A stretch of 64,000 bases of DNA from an uncultured Collinsella sp. (lineage in GTDB: Bacteria > Actinomycetota > Coriobacteriia > Coriobacteriales > Coriobacteriaceae). Each line of letters starts with the position of its first letter. Positions within the stretch are counted from its first letter, which is position 1. Under the pieces are notes generated by a model. It made no database searches and was not told the origin of the DNA. It was given only the letters and a program-made list of their open reading frames with translations. The position numbers and the translations under genes were made by a program. Below are positions 42,457-49,886 of the stretch, piece after piece. Location: positions 1 through 64,000 of the forward strand of contig CABUWV010000006.1 of the NCBI GenBank assembly GCA_902495355.1. The letters are read 5' to 3'.

Positions 42457-44295
42457 ATGCGCGTAGACAATCTGAGGAACATCGCCATCATCGCTCACGT
42501 CGACCACGGCAAGACGACGATGGTCGACAAGCTTCTGCGTGCCACGGACGCTTTCCGTGCCAACCAGCAGGTCGAGGACCGCGTCCTGGATTCTAACGAC
42601 CAGGAGCGCGAGCGCGGCATTACGATTCTCGCCAAGAACATCTCTATTGAGTACAAGGACGTTAAGATCAACGTCATCGACACCCCGGGCCACGCTGACT
42701 TTGGCGGCGAGGTCGAGCGCGTGCTGCGTATGGCCGACGGCGCCCTGCTGCTGGTCGATGCCTTTGAGGGTCCCATGCCCCAGACCCGCTTCGTGCTGCG
42801 TCACGCCATCGACACCGGCCTCAAGATCATGATCGTCATCAACAAGATCGACCGTCCGGGCGCCAACCCCGAGAAGGCCTACAACGACTGCCTGGACCTT
42901 ATGGCCGACCTGGGCGCCACCGACGACCAGCTTGAGTTCGCCATGGAGCACGTGGTCTACGCCAGCGCCATGAATGGCTTCGCCCGCCTTGACCCCAACG
43001 ACGGCAACATGGACATGTATCCGCTGCTCGATATGATCATCGACGACATGCCTGCGCCCGAGGTTGACGAGAACGCCCCACTGGCCATGCAGTGCGTGAC
43101 TATCGACCACTCTAACTTCGTCGGCCGCATCGGTATCGGTCGCGTGTACTCTGGCACCATCCACCAGGGCGACCAGATCCTGGTTGTCAAGAATGACGGT
43201 TCCAGTGCCACCGCTACCGTCAAGCAGCTCTTTACCTTCGACTATCTGGGCCGCACCGAGTGCCAGGAAGTCGGCGCCGGTGATATCGCCGCCGTCGTGG
43301 GCATCGACCGCACCGACATCGGCGATGTCTACACCGATCCCGAGAACCCCGTCGAGCTCGAGCCCATCGAGATCGATCCGCCGACCCTGTCCATCGTCTT
43401 TGAGGCTTCGACCTCCCCGCTCGTCGGCCGCGACGGCGACATCGTGGGTGCCCGTCAGCTCAAGGAGCGCCTGTTCAACGAGGCCGAGAACAACGTGACC
43501 ATGAAGATCGAGGAGCTCGAGGACAAGAGCGGCGTCGAGGTCTCGGGCCGCGGCATTCTGCACCTGTCCGTCCTGATGGAGTCCATGCGTCGCGAGGGCT
43601 TTGAGTTCCAGGTCGGCCGTCCCCGCGTTCTGTTTAAGAAGGACGAGAACGGCAATAAGATGGAGCCCGTCGAGCAGGCCGTCGTCGAGTGCCCGGACGA
43701 GTATTCGGGCAAGGTCGTTGAGGTCTTCGGCACCTCCGGCGGCATCATGACGAGCATGGATACCTCGGGTATCGTGACGCACCTCGAGTTTAAGATCCCG
43801 ACCCGCGGCATCATGGGTCTTAAGAACCGCATCATGAACGTCACTCACGGCGAGGGCGTGTTCTACCACACCTTCCTGGAGTACGGCCCCTATGCCGGCG
43901 AGATCGGCAACCGCCAGAACGGCGCCATGATCTCCATGACCACCGAGAAAGCCGTTGCCTACGCTCTGGGCACGCTGCAGGAGCGCGGCCAGCTGTTTGT
44001 TGAGCCGGGTACCGAGTGCTACGAGGGCATGATCGTGGGCGAGCGCAGCAAGGCCGGCGACATGGTCGTCAACATCGCCCGTACCAAGAACCTGGGCAAC
44101 CAGCGTTCCTCGACCTCCGATATCTCCGTCCAGCTGGTGCCGCCCCGCACCTTCTCGCTGGAGGAGGCGCTGGAGTACATCGCCGACGACGAGCTGGTGG
44201 AGATCACTCCCAAGAACATCCGCCTGCGCAAGCGTCTGCTCAATGCTACCGACCGCAAGAAGGCCGCAGTCCGCGCCGGTCAGGTCAACAAATAA
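42457..44295 (+). CDS. typA: Translational GTPase TypA/BipA
   Basis: 612 residues. Ribosome-binding GTPase for assembly and stress adaptation. G1 AHVDHGKTT, switch I RERGITI, G3 DTPGHADFGGEVERV, G4 NKIDRPGA. The elongation-factor-like domains II-V and the TypA-specific C-terminus (GLKNRIMNVTHGEGVFYHTF, NIRLRKRLLNATDRKK) are complete. GGGG precedes the ATG and a terminator follows. Confidence 0.96.
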   Translation: MRVDNLRNIAIIAHVDHGKTTMVDKLLRATDAFRANQQVEDRVLDSNDQERERGITILAKNISIEYKDVKINVIDTPGHADFGGEVERVLRMADGALLLVDAFEGPMPQTRFVLRHAIDTGLKIMIVINKIDRPGANPEKAYNDCLDLMADLGATDDQLEFAMEHVVYASAMNGFARLDPNDGNMDMYPLLDMIIDDMPAPEVDENAPLAMQCVTIDHSNFVGRIGIGRVYSGTIHQGDQILVVKNDGSSATATVKQLFTFDYLGRTECQEVGAGDIAAVVGIDRTDIGDVYTDPENPVELEPIEIDPPTLSIVFEASTSPLVGRDGDIVGARQLKERLFNEAENNVTMKIEELEDKSGVEVSGRGILHLSVLMESMRREGFEFQVGRPRVLFKKDENGNKMEPVEQAVVECPDEYSGKVVEVFGTSGGIMTSMDTSGIVTHLEFKIPTRGIMGLKNRIMNVTHGEGVFYHTFLEYGPYAGEIGNRQNGAMISMTTEKAVAYALGTLQERGQLFVEPGTECYEGMIVGERSKAGDMVVNIARTKNLGNQRSSTSDISVQLVPPRTFSLEEALEYIADDELVEITPKNIRLRKRLLNATDRKKAAVRAGQVNK

Positions 44296-44323
44296 GCGCC
44301 GAGCTTTATAGCGACTAACAAGA

Positions 44324-44357
44324 AAGGGCGCCGACCATCGCGGTCGGTGCCCTTTTT
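44324..44357 (+). terminator. Terminator of typA
   Basis: A 12-bp stem (AGGGCGCCGACC with GGTCGGTGCCCT), then a T-run. Confidence 0.85.
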
Positions 44358-44384
44358 GGTGCACAGGGATTGAGTTGGTCTGCA

Positions 44385-44417
44385 CCACCGCAAAGGTGTC
44401 TGTCCCCTTTGTGGTGG
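44385..44417. repeat. REP-like palindrome
   Basis: CCACCGCAAAGG (44385-44396) pairs with CCTTTGTGGTGG (44406-44417). The centre reads TGTCTGTCC, a word often seen in extragenic palindromes linked to REP-associated transposases; that link is recollection, and no such transposase is in the window. It lies just before the 3' end of the minus-strand gene and may also act as its terminator. Confidence 0.55.
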
Positions 44418-44424
44418 TTGACGG

Positions 44425-45570
44425 CTAGGCGGAAGGAAGGCCCGGAGTATTGGCGGCCTGCTGCGGCTTGAGGCGGGCGTTGCGCCAGATGATCTGGATG
44501 ACGTAGCCGAGCGTAAAGACGAAGGCTACGCCGCTGACAAAGCTGCCCATAAGGGGAAGTGCCGTGAGTGCGCCCGCGGCGATACCGCCCACGGCGGCCA
44601 TGGCGTAGCGGTTCTGGCTGTGTCCGATCATGCGTGCGATCGCGGTGCCCGTAAACGCCGCCGAGACCAGAGCGATACCGATCACGGCGCACATGAGAGC
44701 TCCGGCGAGTGACAGACCGACAATCGAGATGATGAGCAACAGGACGGCGGGAACGGCGGCCACCGTGCCCAAAAGACCGCTCACCCACAGAGGGGTAGGT
44801 CGTTGACGAAGCATGCCGGCGGCGCTGGCGGTCGCGCGCGGAAAGACGAGCTCGAGGAGGATCGCGACAAAGCAGGTGGAAAGCGCCGCGGCGACGATGC
44901 CGCCGATGGTGTCGTTAATCGTTGAGGTGTTCTCGTTCTCGGTACGGTCGATCTTGAGGGCTCCGACCTGAGCGCCCTCGGCCCGCTCGGGGTCCTCGGA
45001 AACATGCGCGCTCACGGTGCCGGTGATGCGGGCGTTTTTGCCCAAGACGAGCTTATCGGCCCAAACCTCGACATCGCCCTCGACGGTGCCGTCGATGGTC
45101 ACCGTATCGCCTGCAAGTGCTGCCGACTTGGTGGAGCCTCGCAGGGCAACAGTATCGCCCATCGCGTAAAAACAGTTGGCGGTGCTACCGGTGTTGAGCA
45201 CGACGTGCTGACCGGCTACCGTCACGCTGCCATCGATTGCGGTTTTGGAGATATCGATGGTGCGCGCCGCCAGGCGAATGGCGCCGCCTACGGTGCAGTC
45301 GCGAATCGATAGGCTGTCGCCTGCCGCGATAATATCGCGGCCGATGGAGGCATCGTCCAGGTTAAGGCTTTGGCCAGCCCAGTACAGGTCGCCCGCGACG
45401 CCAGACGGATTTGAGTCAGCTTCGGTTGCGAGTACGTTGCCCGCGGTGTCTGTGCCAGCGAACGACGCCGTGGGAAGTACGGTCACCGCAAGCGCAATCA
45501 GTACGAATAGGAGGGCGATGCGGGCCTGCGCTTTGTGGCGCTTGGTCGACGGTTCTAGGTTGCAAGGCAT
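44425..45570 (-). CDS. Bactofilin-like domain fused to multi-span membrane region
   Basis: 381 residues from the ATG at 45570 (AAGGA upstream; the frame is open to 45618). A signal-like helix (about 18-38) is followed by a repetitive beta region (about 55-190: GRDIIAAGDSLSIRDCTVGGAIRLAARTI, ADKLVLGKNARITGTV) resembling polymer-forming bactofilin/DUF583 sheets. Then follow about four to five membrane helices (about 220-370). The fold order places the beta domain outside the cell, unlike cytosolic bactofilins. Function unknown. Confidence 0.75.
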   Translation of the reverse strand: MPCNLEPSTKRHKAQARIALLFVLIALAVTVLPTASFAGTDTAGNVLATEADSNPSGVAGDLYWAGQSLNLDDASIGRDIIAAGDSLSIRDCTVGGAIRLAARTIDISKTAIDGSVTVAGQHVVLNTGSTANCFYAMGDTVALRGSTKSAALAGDTVTIDGTVEGDVEVWADKLVLGKNARITGTVSAHVSEDPERAEGAQVGALKIDRTENENTSTINDTIGGIVAAALSTCFVAILLELVFPRATASAAGMLRQRPTPLWVSGLLGTVAAVPAVLLLIISIVGLSLAGALMCAVIGIALVSAAFTGTAIARMIGHSQNRYAMAAVGGIAAGALTALPLMGSFVSGVAFVFTLGYVIQIIWRNARLKPQQAANTPGLPSA

Positions 45571-45676
45571 AGTGAATCCTTCGTTAGATACTCGGCATAT
45601 ATCTAACAGGGTACCCAACGTGCGAGCGCTCTAAAAGAACCTCTCGGTTGCATTTCGAAAGGTCGTGCCGTGCTAT

Positions 45677-46366
45677 CTACTTTTTGCGATGTAAAAAGTG
45701 CGCGATGTCTTCTTCGGTGGGGCTTTTGATGTCAAAGCGCAGCGAGAGCCAGCGCAGACCCATGGTCACGATAACGCATACGACCAGCGCGGCGACATTG
45801 CTGACCAAGCCACTCATGACGAGGCTTACATAGCTTGCCGATCCGGCGATGGCCGCGATGGCATAAAAGTTGGTGCGTTGGAAAATGCCCGGAACCACGC
45901 CCATAAAGCCGTCGCGCAGCATGCCGCCGCCCACCGCGGTGAAAAAGCCCATCATGATGCAAACGACGGGTGCAAATCCGTAGACCAGTGCCTTGTCTGC
46001 GCCGGTTGCCGCATAGATGCCGACCGAGATGATGTCGAGCAGGGGGATGAGTTTGTCGGGCTTATCGACGATTGCCGGGAAGATGTAAATGATGGCCGCC
46101 GTGGCGATGGAGAGCGGCAGCGCCATTGGCTGGTTGAGGATGTAGACGTTGCCGACCTGGAGTGTCATGTCGCGCAAAAGACCGCCGCCCAGACCGCAGA
46201 CTACCGCGAGTGCGACCGCGCCCACCAGGTCGAGCTTGTGTTCGCGCGCAACCAGCACACCCGAGATCGATGCGGCGACAACGGCGAACATCTCGAGCCA
46301 AAATGGGATAGCGACCATGGCATCCGAGGCATGCGAGGTAACGGTTATGGCGGCGACGACGGGCAA
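45677..46366 (-). CDS. UPF0126/TRIC-family membrane protein
   Basis: About 230 residues. Two UPF0126 repeats of three helices each: FAVVAASISGVLVAREHKLDLVGAVALAVVCGLGGGLLRDM, and IISVGIYAATGADKALVYGFAPVVCIMMGFFTAVGGGMLRDG, each with the GGG-LRD block typical of TRIC-type channels. The substrate is uncertain (amino acids or cations in relatives). Start: the frame is open to 46483 without a site there; AAAGGA stands 7 bases before a TTG at 46366, which I prefer; ATG at 46318 is another choice. Lone gene. Confidence 0.85.
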   Translation of the reverse strand: MPVVAAITVTSHASDAMVAIPFWLEMFAVVAASISGVLVAREHKLDLVGAVALAVVCGLGGGLLRDMTLQVGNVYILNQPMALPLSIATAAIIYIFPAIVDKPDKLIPLLDIISVGIYAATGADKALVYGFAPVVCIMMGFFTAVGGGMLRDGFMGVVPGIFQRTNFYAIAAIAGSASYVSLVMSGLVSNVAALVVCVIVTMGLRWLSLRFDIKSPTEEDIAHFLHRKK

Positions 46367-46486
46367 GATGGGGTCCTTTGAGTTACGGGATTGGACAATG
46401 CCCGTACATAGTACATGTTCGGCGACGATCGCGACCCTATTGCTCGGCAAACGGTCGGGACTGGGTGCGGTCATAGGTTTCAAGTA

Positions 46487-46543
46487 TGTACATCAGCCTC
46501 CAAAGATGTCGAAAAATATCGTTTTTGGAGGGTGATGTACATG
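46487..46543. repeat. Palindrome, left copy, beside the DUF559 gene
   Basis: An imperfect palindrome: ATGTACATCA (46487-46496) ... CTCCAAA ... TTTGGAG ... TGATGTACAT (46534-46543). The tail ATGTTTGGGGA (46542-46552) is shared with the right copy. The centre GATGTCGAAAAATATCG is the inverse of the centre of the right copy. Confidence 0.8.
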
Positions 46544-46574
46544 TTTGGGGAGCGCGGGGCGAGCGGGTCCGTCG

Positions 46575-47582
46575 TTACTCAGAAGGCGACTCTTCGGCTT
46601 GATCGCTCTTCCAGTTGCGGATAAGTACCTTGCGCAGTTCGTTTTGCTTTCGCTGATACTCGGCATCTATGCAACGAGGCATGCCGAGCGCTTCGCGGAT
46701 ATTGTTCATGGCACGGTGAAAAGCGAGTTGGCTGGCAAATTGCGCTGAGGTGAGCGTGATGATGCGATAGCCCATTTGGGCGAGCACGGCCTCCCGCTCC
46801 GCATCTGCTCCCTTGCGTTCGACCTCGTCGTGAAAGCCGCCCTTATATTCGATGCCGAGCTCTCTGCGCTTATAGGTAATGAGGGCATCGATTTTGAGCG
46901 TTCGAGCTTTGGTGCAATGCCAAAGTCGTTTAGGGATTTCGAGTGGCTTGTTGAGTTCGACACCTCGGATGCCAACGCCGCCTTCGCTTATCGGGAGTGA
47001 AAGGGCGATAGCGGATGCGGTCTCCATGGGTGAGGCTGAGTGGTCGTAGATATGCCTGAGCGCGAGTCTGGCGCGTGTGGCACCGGGTTTGCCGGGGTGA
47101 CGATCGAGCAGTTCGACAATTTCGTCCTTGGAAGTGGTGGCTGGCTGCTCGGTATAAGGGTCATCGGGGTTGAACCCCATGCGATAATCACCGCAAACTT
47201 CGTAGCCGTATTCGAGATATTCGATTCTGTCCATCCACTCGGCAGCGAATACGAAGGTAAGGGCTTCGTCGGTGATAAAAATGCCGGGGGTCAGCTCGTC
47301 AATATGGTCGTAGGGTAGATTTTGGCCAAGAACGTGGCAAGCGACACCGTTGGTGCGAATTCGCTCGAAAGCAAATACTACGGAGATGTCGATAGTCTTG
47401 AGCATGGTGGACGGAATGCCGCAGTCGGTAAGTGCCTGCCGAATGCGCGCGATGCGTTGCTGGGTAGAGAGTCCCCGTACACCTATCTGGTAGTCGCGTT
47501 GTGCAACGGCTTGAACCAGGTTCCGCGGTGCATGATGGACGAGCCACGCCGTTTTATGCGAAATGAGAACAGGAGTATCCAT
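46575..47582 (-). CDS. DUF559/Vsr-like PD-(D/E)XK nuclease-domain protein
   Basis: 335 residues from the ATG at 47582 (AGAGG upstream). The first half is like AbiEi-type or DUF559 proteins (LVHHAPRNLVQAVAQ, then an SPMET block at about residue 185). The second half holds a nuclease fold: KIDALITYK with the Asp, LGIEYKGGFH with Glu-x-Lys, then AVLAQMGYRIITLTSAQF. It is therefore a candidate DNA-cleaving or toxin/antitoxin-type protein; no activity is shown. It stands alone, with related palindromes on both sides and tRNA genes beyond. No partner gene overlaps it. Confidence 0.75.
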   Translation of the reverse strand: MDTPVLISHKTAWLVHHAPRNLVQAVAQRDYQIGVRGLSTQQRIARIRQALTDCGIPSTMLKTIDISVVFAFERIRTNGVACHVLGQNLPYDHIDELTPGIFITDEALTFVFAAEWMDRIEYLEYGYEVCGDYRMGFNPDDPYTEQPATTSKDEIVELLDRHPGKPGATRARLALRHIYDHSASPMETASAIALSLPISEGGVGIRGVELNKPLEIPKRLWHCTKARTLKIDALITYKRRELGIEYKGGFHDEVERKGADAEREAVLAQMGYRIITLTSAQFASQLAFHRAMNNIREALGMPRCIDAEYQRKQNELRKVLIRNWKSDQAEESPSE

Positions 47583-47691
47583 TAGGGACCTCTCGCTTCG
47601 AGCTGACACCAAACTCTTATGTCCGTTGAGGTGGGGAAATATACCGGATACGAGCAAATCGACTCATGCTCGGTGCGCGTCATATGCAAAC

Positions 47692-47749
47692 GTGTACATC
47701 ACACTCCAAAAACGACATTTTTCGACATCTTTGGAGGGTGGTGTACATG
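47692..47749. repeat. Palindrome, right copy, upstream of the DUF559 gene
   Basis: TGTACATCAC ... CTCCAAAAACGA ... TCGACATCTTTGGAG ... GTGGTGTACA, then ATGTTTGGGGA. The arms match the left copy in the same orientation, while the central AAACGACATTTTTCGACATC is inverted relative to it. It lies about 110 bases before the nuclease start, in its promoter region. Confidence 0.8.
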
Positions 47750-47787
47750 TTTGGGGATCTGGGTTGATGCTGAACGCGATGGGGACG

Positions 47788-47808
47788 TGGCTGAATAGGA
47801 GGGATGTC
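47788..47808 (-). pseudogene. Degenerate tRNA-Ser 3'-end copy
   Basis: TGGCTGAATAGGAGGGATGTC matches the 3' end of the nearby tRNA-Ser (48003-48023 on the plus strand) at 16 of 21 positions in the same orientation. It forms the left end of a palindrome array that runs to 47937. Confidence 0.5.
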
Positions 47809-47912
47809 TATATTTTGATCGGAGCTCAAAATTATATCCGGTCGGCTTACGTCGGCCGCGCTGCGCTAAAAACGCGCCGCTGGCGCGTTTTCTTTACGCT
47901 CCGCGCCCTGGC
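47809..47912. repeat. Palindrome array beside tRNA-Ser
   Basis: Successive hairpins: TATATTTTGA.../...TCAAAATTATA near 47809-47835, GGCCG-type words near 47840-47865, and AAAACGCGCC-GCT-GGCGCGTTTT near 47868-47890. No gene. Confidence 0.6.
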
Positions 47913-47937
47913 GGGTTCGAATCCCTCCTCCTCCGCC
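47913..47937 (+). pseudogene. Inverted copy of the tRNA-Ser 3' end
   Basis: Twenty-five bases on the plus strand, GGGTTCGAATCCC then TCCTCCTCCGCC, are identical to the T-arm and acceptor end of tRNA-Ser(CGA), which is on the minus strand 67 bases away. The CCA end and the rest of the tRNA are missing. Confidence 0.8.
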
Positions 47938-47964
47938 GTATTTGCTTGAACATGACTCGATAAC

Positions 47965-47988
47965 AAAAAAGCTCCCTTTCCTGGGAGC
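47965..47988 (-). terminator. Terminator of tRNA-Ser(CGA)
   Basis: A 6-bp stem (GCTCCC 47971-47976 with GGGAGC 47983-47988), with six T following on the minus strand. Confidence 0.75.
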
Positions 47989-48002
47989 TTTCTCAATCTA
48001 AA

Positions 48003-48093
48003 TGGCGGAGGAGGAGGGATTCGAACCCTCGTGACCTTATACAGGCCAAACGGTTTTCGAGACCGCCGCATTCAACCACTCTGCCACCCCTCC
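48003..48093 (-). tRNA. tRNA-Ser (anticodon CGA)
   Basis: A 91-base class II tRNA with encoded CCA. The acceptor GGAGGGG pairs with the CTCCTCC strand. The anticodon loop CTCGAAA gives CGA. A long variable arm (TTTGGCCTGTATAAGGTCAC) is present. No promoter is visible in the 48 bases to the next tRNA, so it may be read through from tRNA-Ser(GGA). Confidence 0.94.
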
Positions 48094-48110
48094 GCGTGGG
48101 GTAAAAACAA

Positions 48111-48130
48111 AGCAGGCTCTAAGGCCTGCT
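48111..48130 (-). terminator. Terminator-like hairpin between the two tRNA-Ser genes
   Basis: A 7-bp stem (AGCAGGC 48111-48117 with GCCTGCT 48124-48130), followed on the minus strand by TTGTTTTT. It is probably leaky, as the downstream tRNA lacks a clear promoter. Confidence 0.6.
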
Positions 48131-48141
48131 TTGGAATTAAC

Positions 48142-48232
48142 TGGCGGAGAGTCAGGGATTTGAACCCTGGAGACGCTTTTGACGCCTACACGATTTCCAA
48201 TCGTGCTCCTTCGGCCACTCGGACAACTCTCC
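48142..48232 (-). tRNA. tRNA-Ser (anticodon GGA)
   Basis: A 91-base class II tRNA with encoded CCA. The acceptor GGAGAGT pairs with ACTCTCC. The anticodon loop TTGGAAA gives GGA. The long variable arm reads TAGGCGTCAAAAGCGTCTC. It has its own promoter upstream. Confidence 0.94.
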
Positions 48233-48248
48233 GTTAAATGCGAAAGTC

Positions 48249-48276
48249 AGTATACACGAGGAATCGAAAAGTGCAA
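48249..48276 (-). promoter_or_regulatory. Promoter of the tRNA-Ser pair
   Basis: On the minus strand, TTGCAC (48271-48276), a 16-base spacer and TATACT (48249-48254), 16 bases before the tRNA. Confidence 0.7.
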
Positions 48277-48737
48277 ACAGAAAACTTGGCATTTTTTAAA
48301 CCGCTCGCTCCGCGGCCGTATCCGGCATGTGCCGGATAAGTACCAAAAAAGCATCCTGACCAGCAAAATCGCGCTCGATGACCTGTTCAAAATAGGTATT
48401 CATGAATGACGTGGCGGCGAATTTTAAAATTTTGAAGCAATCGATCGAACCGGTGGTATGCATTTTGCGACCACAACCCTGCAATCGGCGACCTGCGGTT
48501 TGATTTGGTTTGCCTCGCCGCGGCGTATCTTGCTATCGAATCCGTCAAGCTCTTGGTCAGCATTTGGTTGGAATACGCATGAAAAGCCATGTAAGCATGG
48601 ACATATGTGGAGGTCATGAGGTTGTAGCTGCTTATTCTTGCAGCCTGGGAGGTTGAAAGATATTATTACCAAGTCTTTTCCTGCTTCAGGCGCACCTTCA
48701 CGACCTGAAGCCACATTTGCCCAGAGGAGGTGACAAT
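48277..48737 (+). promoter_or_regulatory. Long non-coding region before rpsF
   Basis: About 460 bases with no convincing gene; short frames here lack ribosome sites. It holds a perfect 9-bp hairpin (TATCCGGCA/TGCCGGATA, 48319-48338). Next to rpsF is an 8-bp hairpin (GCTTCAGG 48683-48690 with CCTGAAGC 48704-48711) whose 13-base loop contains CACC. Its place fits an S6:S18 autoregulatory leader, but this is a guess. GAGGAGG is the rpsF ribosome site. Confidence 0.4.
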
Positions 48738-49031
48738 ATGAAGGCTTATGAACTGCTGTTCTTTGTTGACCCGTCGCTCGACCCCGAGACTCGTCTCGCT
48801 GTTATGAAGCGTATCGATACCACGATCGCTGAGGGCGCTGGCAAGGTCGACTCCGTTGACGAGTGGGGCAAGCGCAAGCTCGCCTACGAGATCAACGACC
48901 TCACCGATGGTGACTACACCCTCATCAACTTCCACGCAGATCCTACCCAGATCGCCGAGCTTGATCGCGTCCTGCGCATCACCGACGCTGTGGTCCGCCA
49001 CATGATCGTCCGTCGCGACGACCAGGAGTAA
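48738..49031 (+). CDS. rpsF: 30S ribosomal protein S6
   Basis: 97 residues starting MKAYELLFFVDPSL. It has the S6 core GKRKLAYEINDLTDGDYTLINFHA. GAGGAGG precedes the ATG at 48738. First gene of the classic rpsF-ssb-rpsR-rplI operon. Confidence 0.96.
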   Translation: MKAYELLFFVDPSLDPETRLAVMKRIDTTIAEGAGKVDSVDEWGKRKLAYEINDLTDGDYTLINFHADPTQIAELDRVLRITDAVVRHMIVRRDDQE

Positions 49032-49079
49032 GACTGTCGTTTTGGACTGGGCTTGTGCCCCAAGAGGAAGTAGTGAGTT

Positions 49080-49532
49080 ATGAGCATCAATCGAGTGAAC
49101 ATCACCGGTAACCTCACCCGCGATCCCGAGCTGCGCGCCACCGCCGGCGGAACCCAGGTTCTGTCCTTTGGCGTCGCCGTGAACGATCGTCGCCGCAACG
49201 CGCAGACTGGCGAGTGGGAGGACTATCCCAACTTTGTCGACTGCACTATGTTCGGCACCCGCGCCGAGGCCGTGAGCCGTTTCCTGGCAAAGGGAAACAA
49301 GGTCGCGATCGAGGGCAAGCTGCGCTACAGCTCTTGGGAGCGCGACGGTCAGCGCAGGAGCAAGCTTGAGGTCATCGTTGATGAAATCGAGTTTATGAGC
49401 TCCCGTGGTGGCCAGGGTGGCTACGATCAGGGCGGTTACGCCCCCGCAGCTCCCGCGCCCGCAGCACGTCCTGCCGCACCGGTGGCTACGCCGCCCGCGG
49501 TCGACGTCTACGATGAGGACATCCCGTTCTAA
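49080..49532 (+). CDS. ssb: Single-stranded DNA-binding protein
   Basis: 150 residues. OB-fold (MSINRVNITGNLTRDPELR, FGVAVNDRRRN, FVDCTMFG, GNKVAIEGKLRYSSW), a Gly/Ala/Pro-rich linker and the acidic tail DEDIPF that recruits partner enzymes. It follows rpsF. Confidence 0.96.
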   Translation: MSINRVNITGNLTRDPELRATAGGTQVLSFGVAVNDRRRNAQTGEWEDYPNFVDCTMFGTRAEAVSRFLAKGNKVAIEGKLRYSSWERDGQRRSKLEVIVDEIEFMSSRGGQGGYDQGGYAPAAPAPAARPAAPVATPPAVDVYDEDIPF

Positions 49533-49604
49533 GGGTTGTTCACCTATTTTTGAGTGAGAGGCGGCTTCGGCTCGCCGAAGTTGCCAAATGAAAGGTATTT
49601 TGAC

Positions 49605-49871
49605 ATGGCTAATGATTATTCTGCACGTCAGCCGCGTCGTAAGTACTGCCAGTTCTGCAAGGAGAACACTGAGTTCATCGACTATAAGGACACTCAGCTT
49701 CTCCGTAAGTACATGACCGACCGTGGCAAGATCAAGCCCCGTCGCGTCACTGGCGCTTGCACGCAGCATCAGCATGACATCGCCAACGCCATCAAGCGCG
49801 CCCGCGAGATGGCTCTCCTGCCGTACACCGTCCCCGTGGTTTCCTCTCGTGGCAACCGCGACCGCGGCTAA
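49605..49871 (+). CDS. rpsR: 30S ribosomal protein S18
   Basis: 88 residues from the ATG at 49605 (AAAGG upstream; the frame is open to 49554 without family likeness). The core is YKDTQLLRKYMTDRGKIKPRRVTG. It has a CxxC pair (YCQFCKENT), the zinc-binding form. Pairs with S6 on the small subunit. Confidence 0.96.
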   Translation: MANDYSARQPRRKYCQFCKENTEFIDYKDTQLLRKYMTDRGKIKPRRVTGACTQHQHDIANAIKRAREMALLPYTVPVVSSRGNRDRG

Positions 49872-49886
49872 GAAGGGAGACGCATC

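Noticed and set aside
41968..44388. 806-residue minus-strand frame opposite typA
   Set aside because: Low-complexity His/Val/Leu/Asp-rich translation typical of antisense reading; typA is complete on the other strand.
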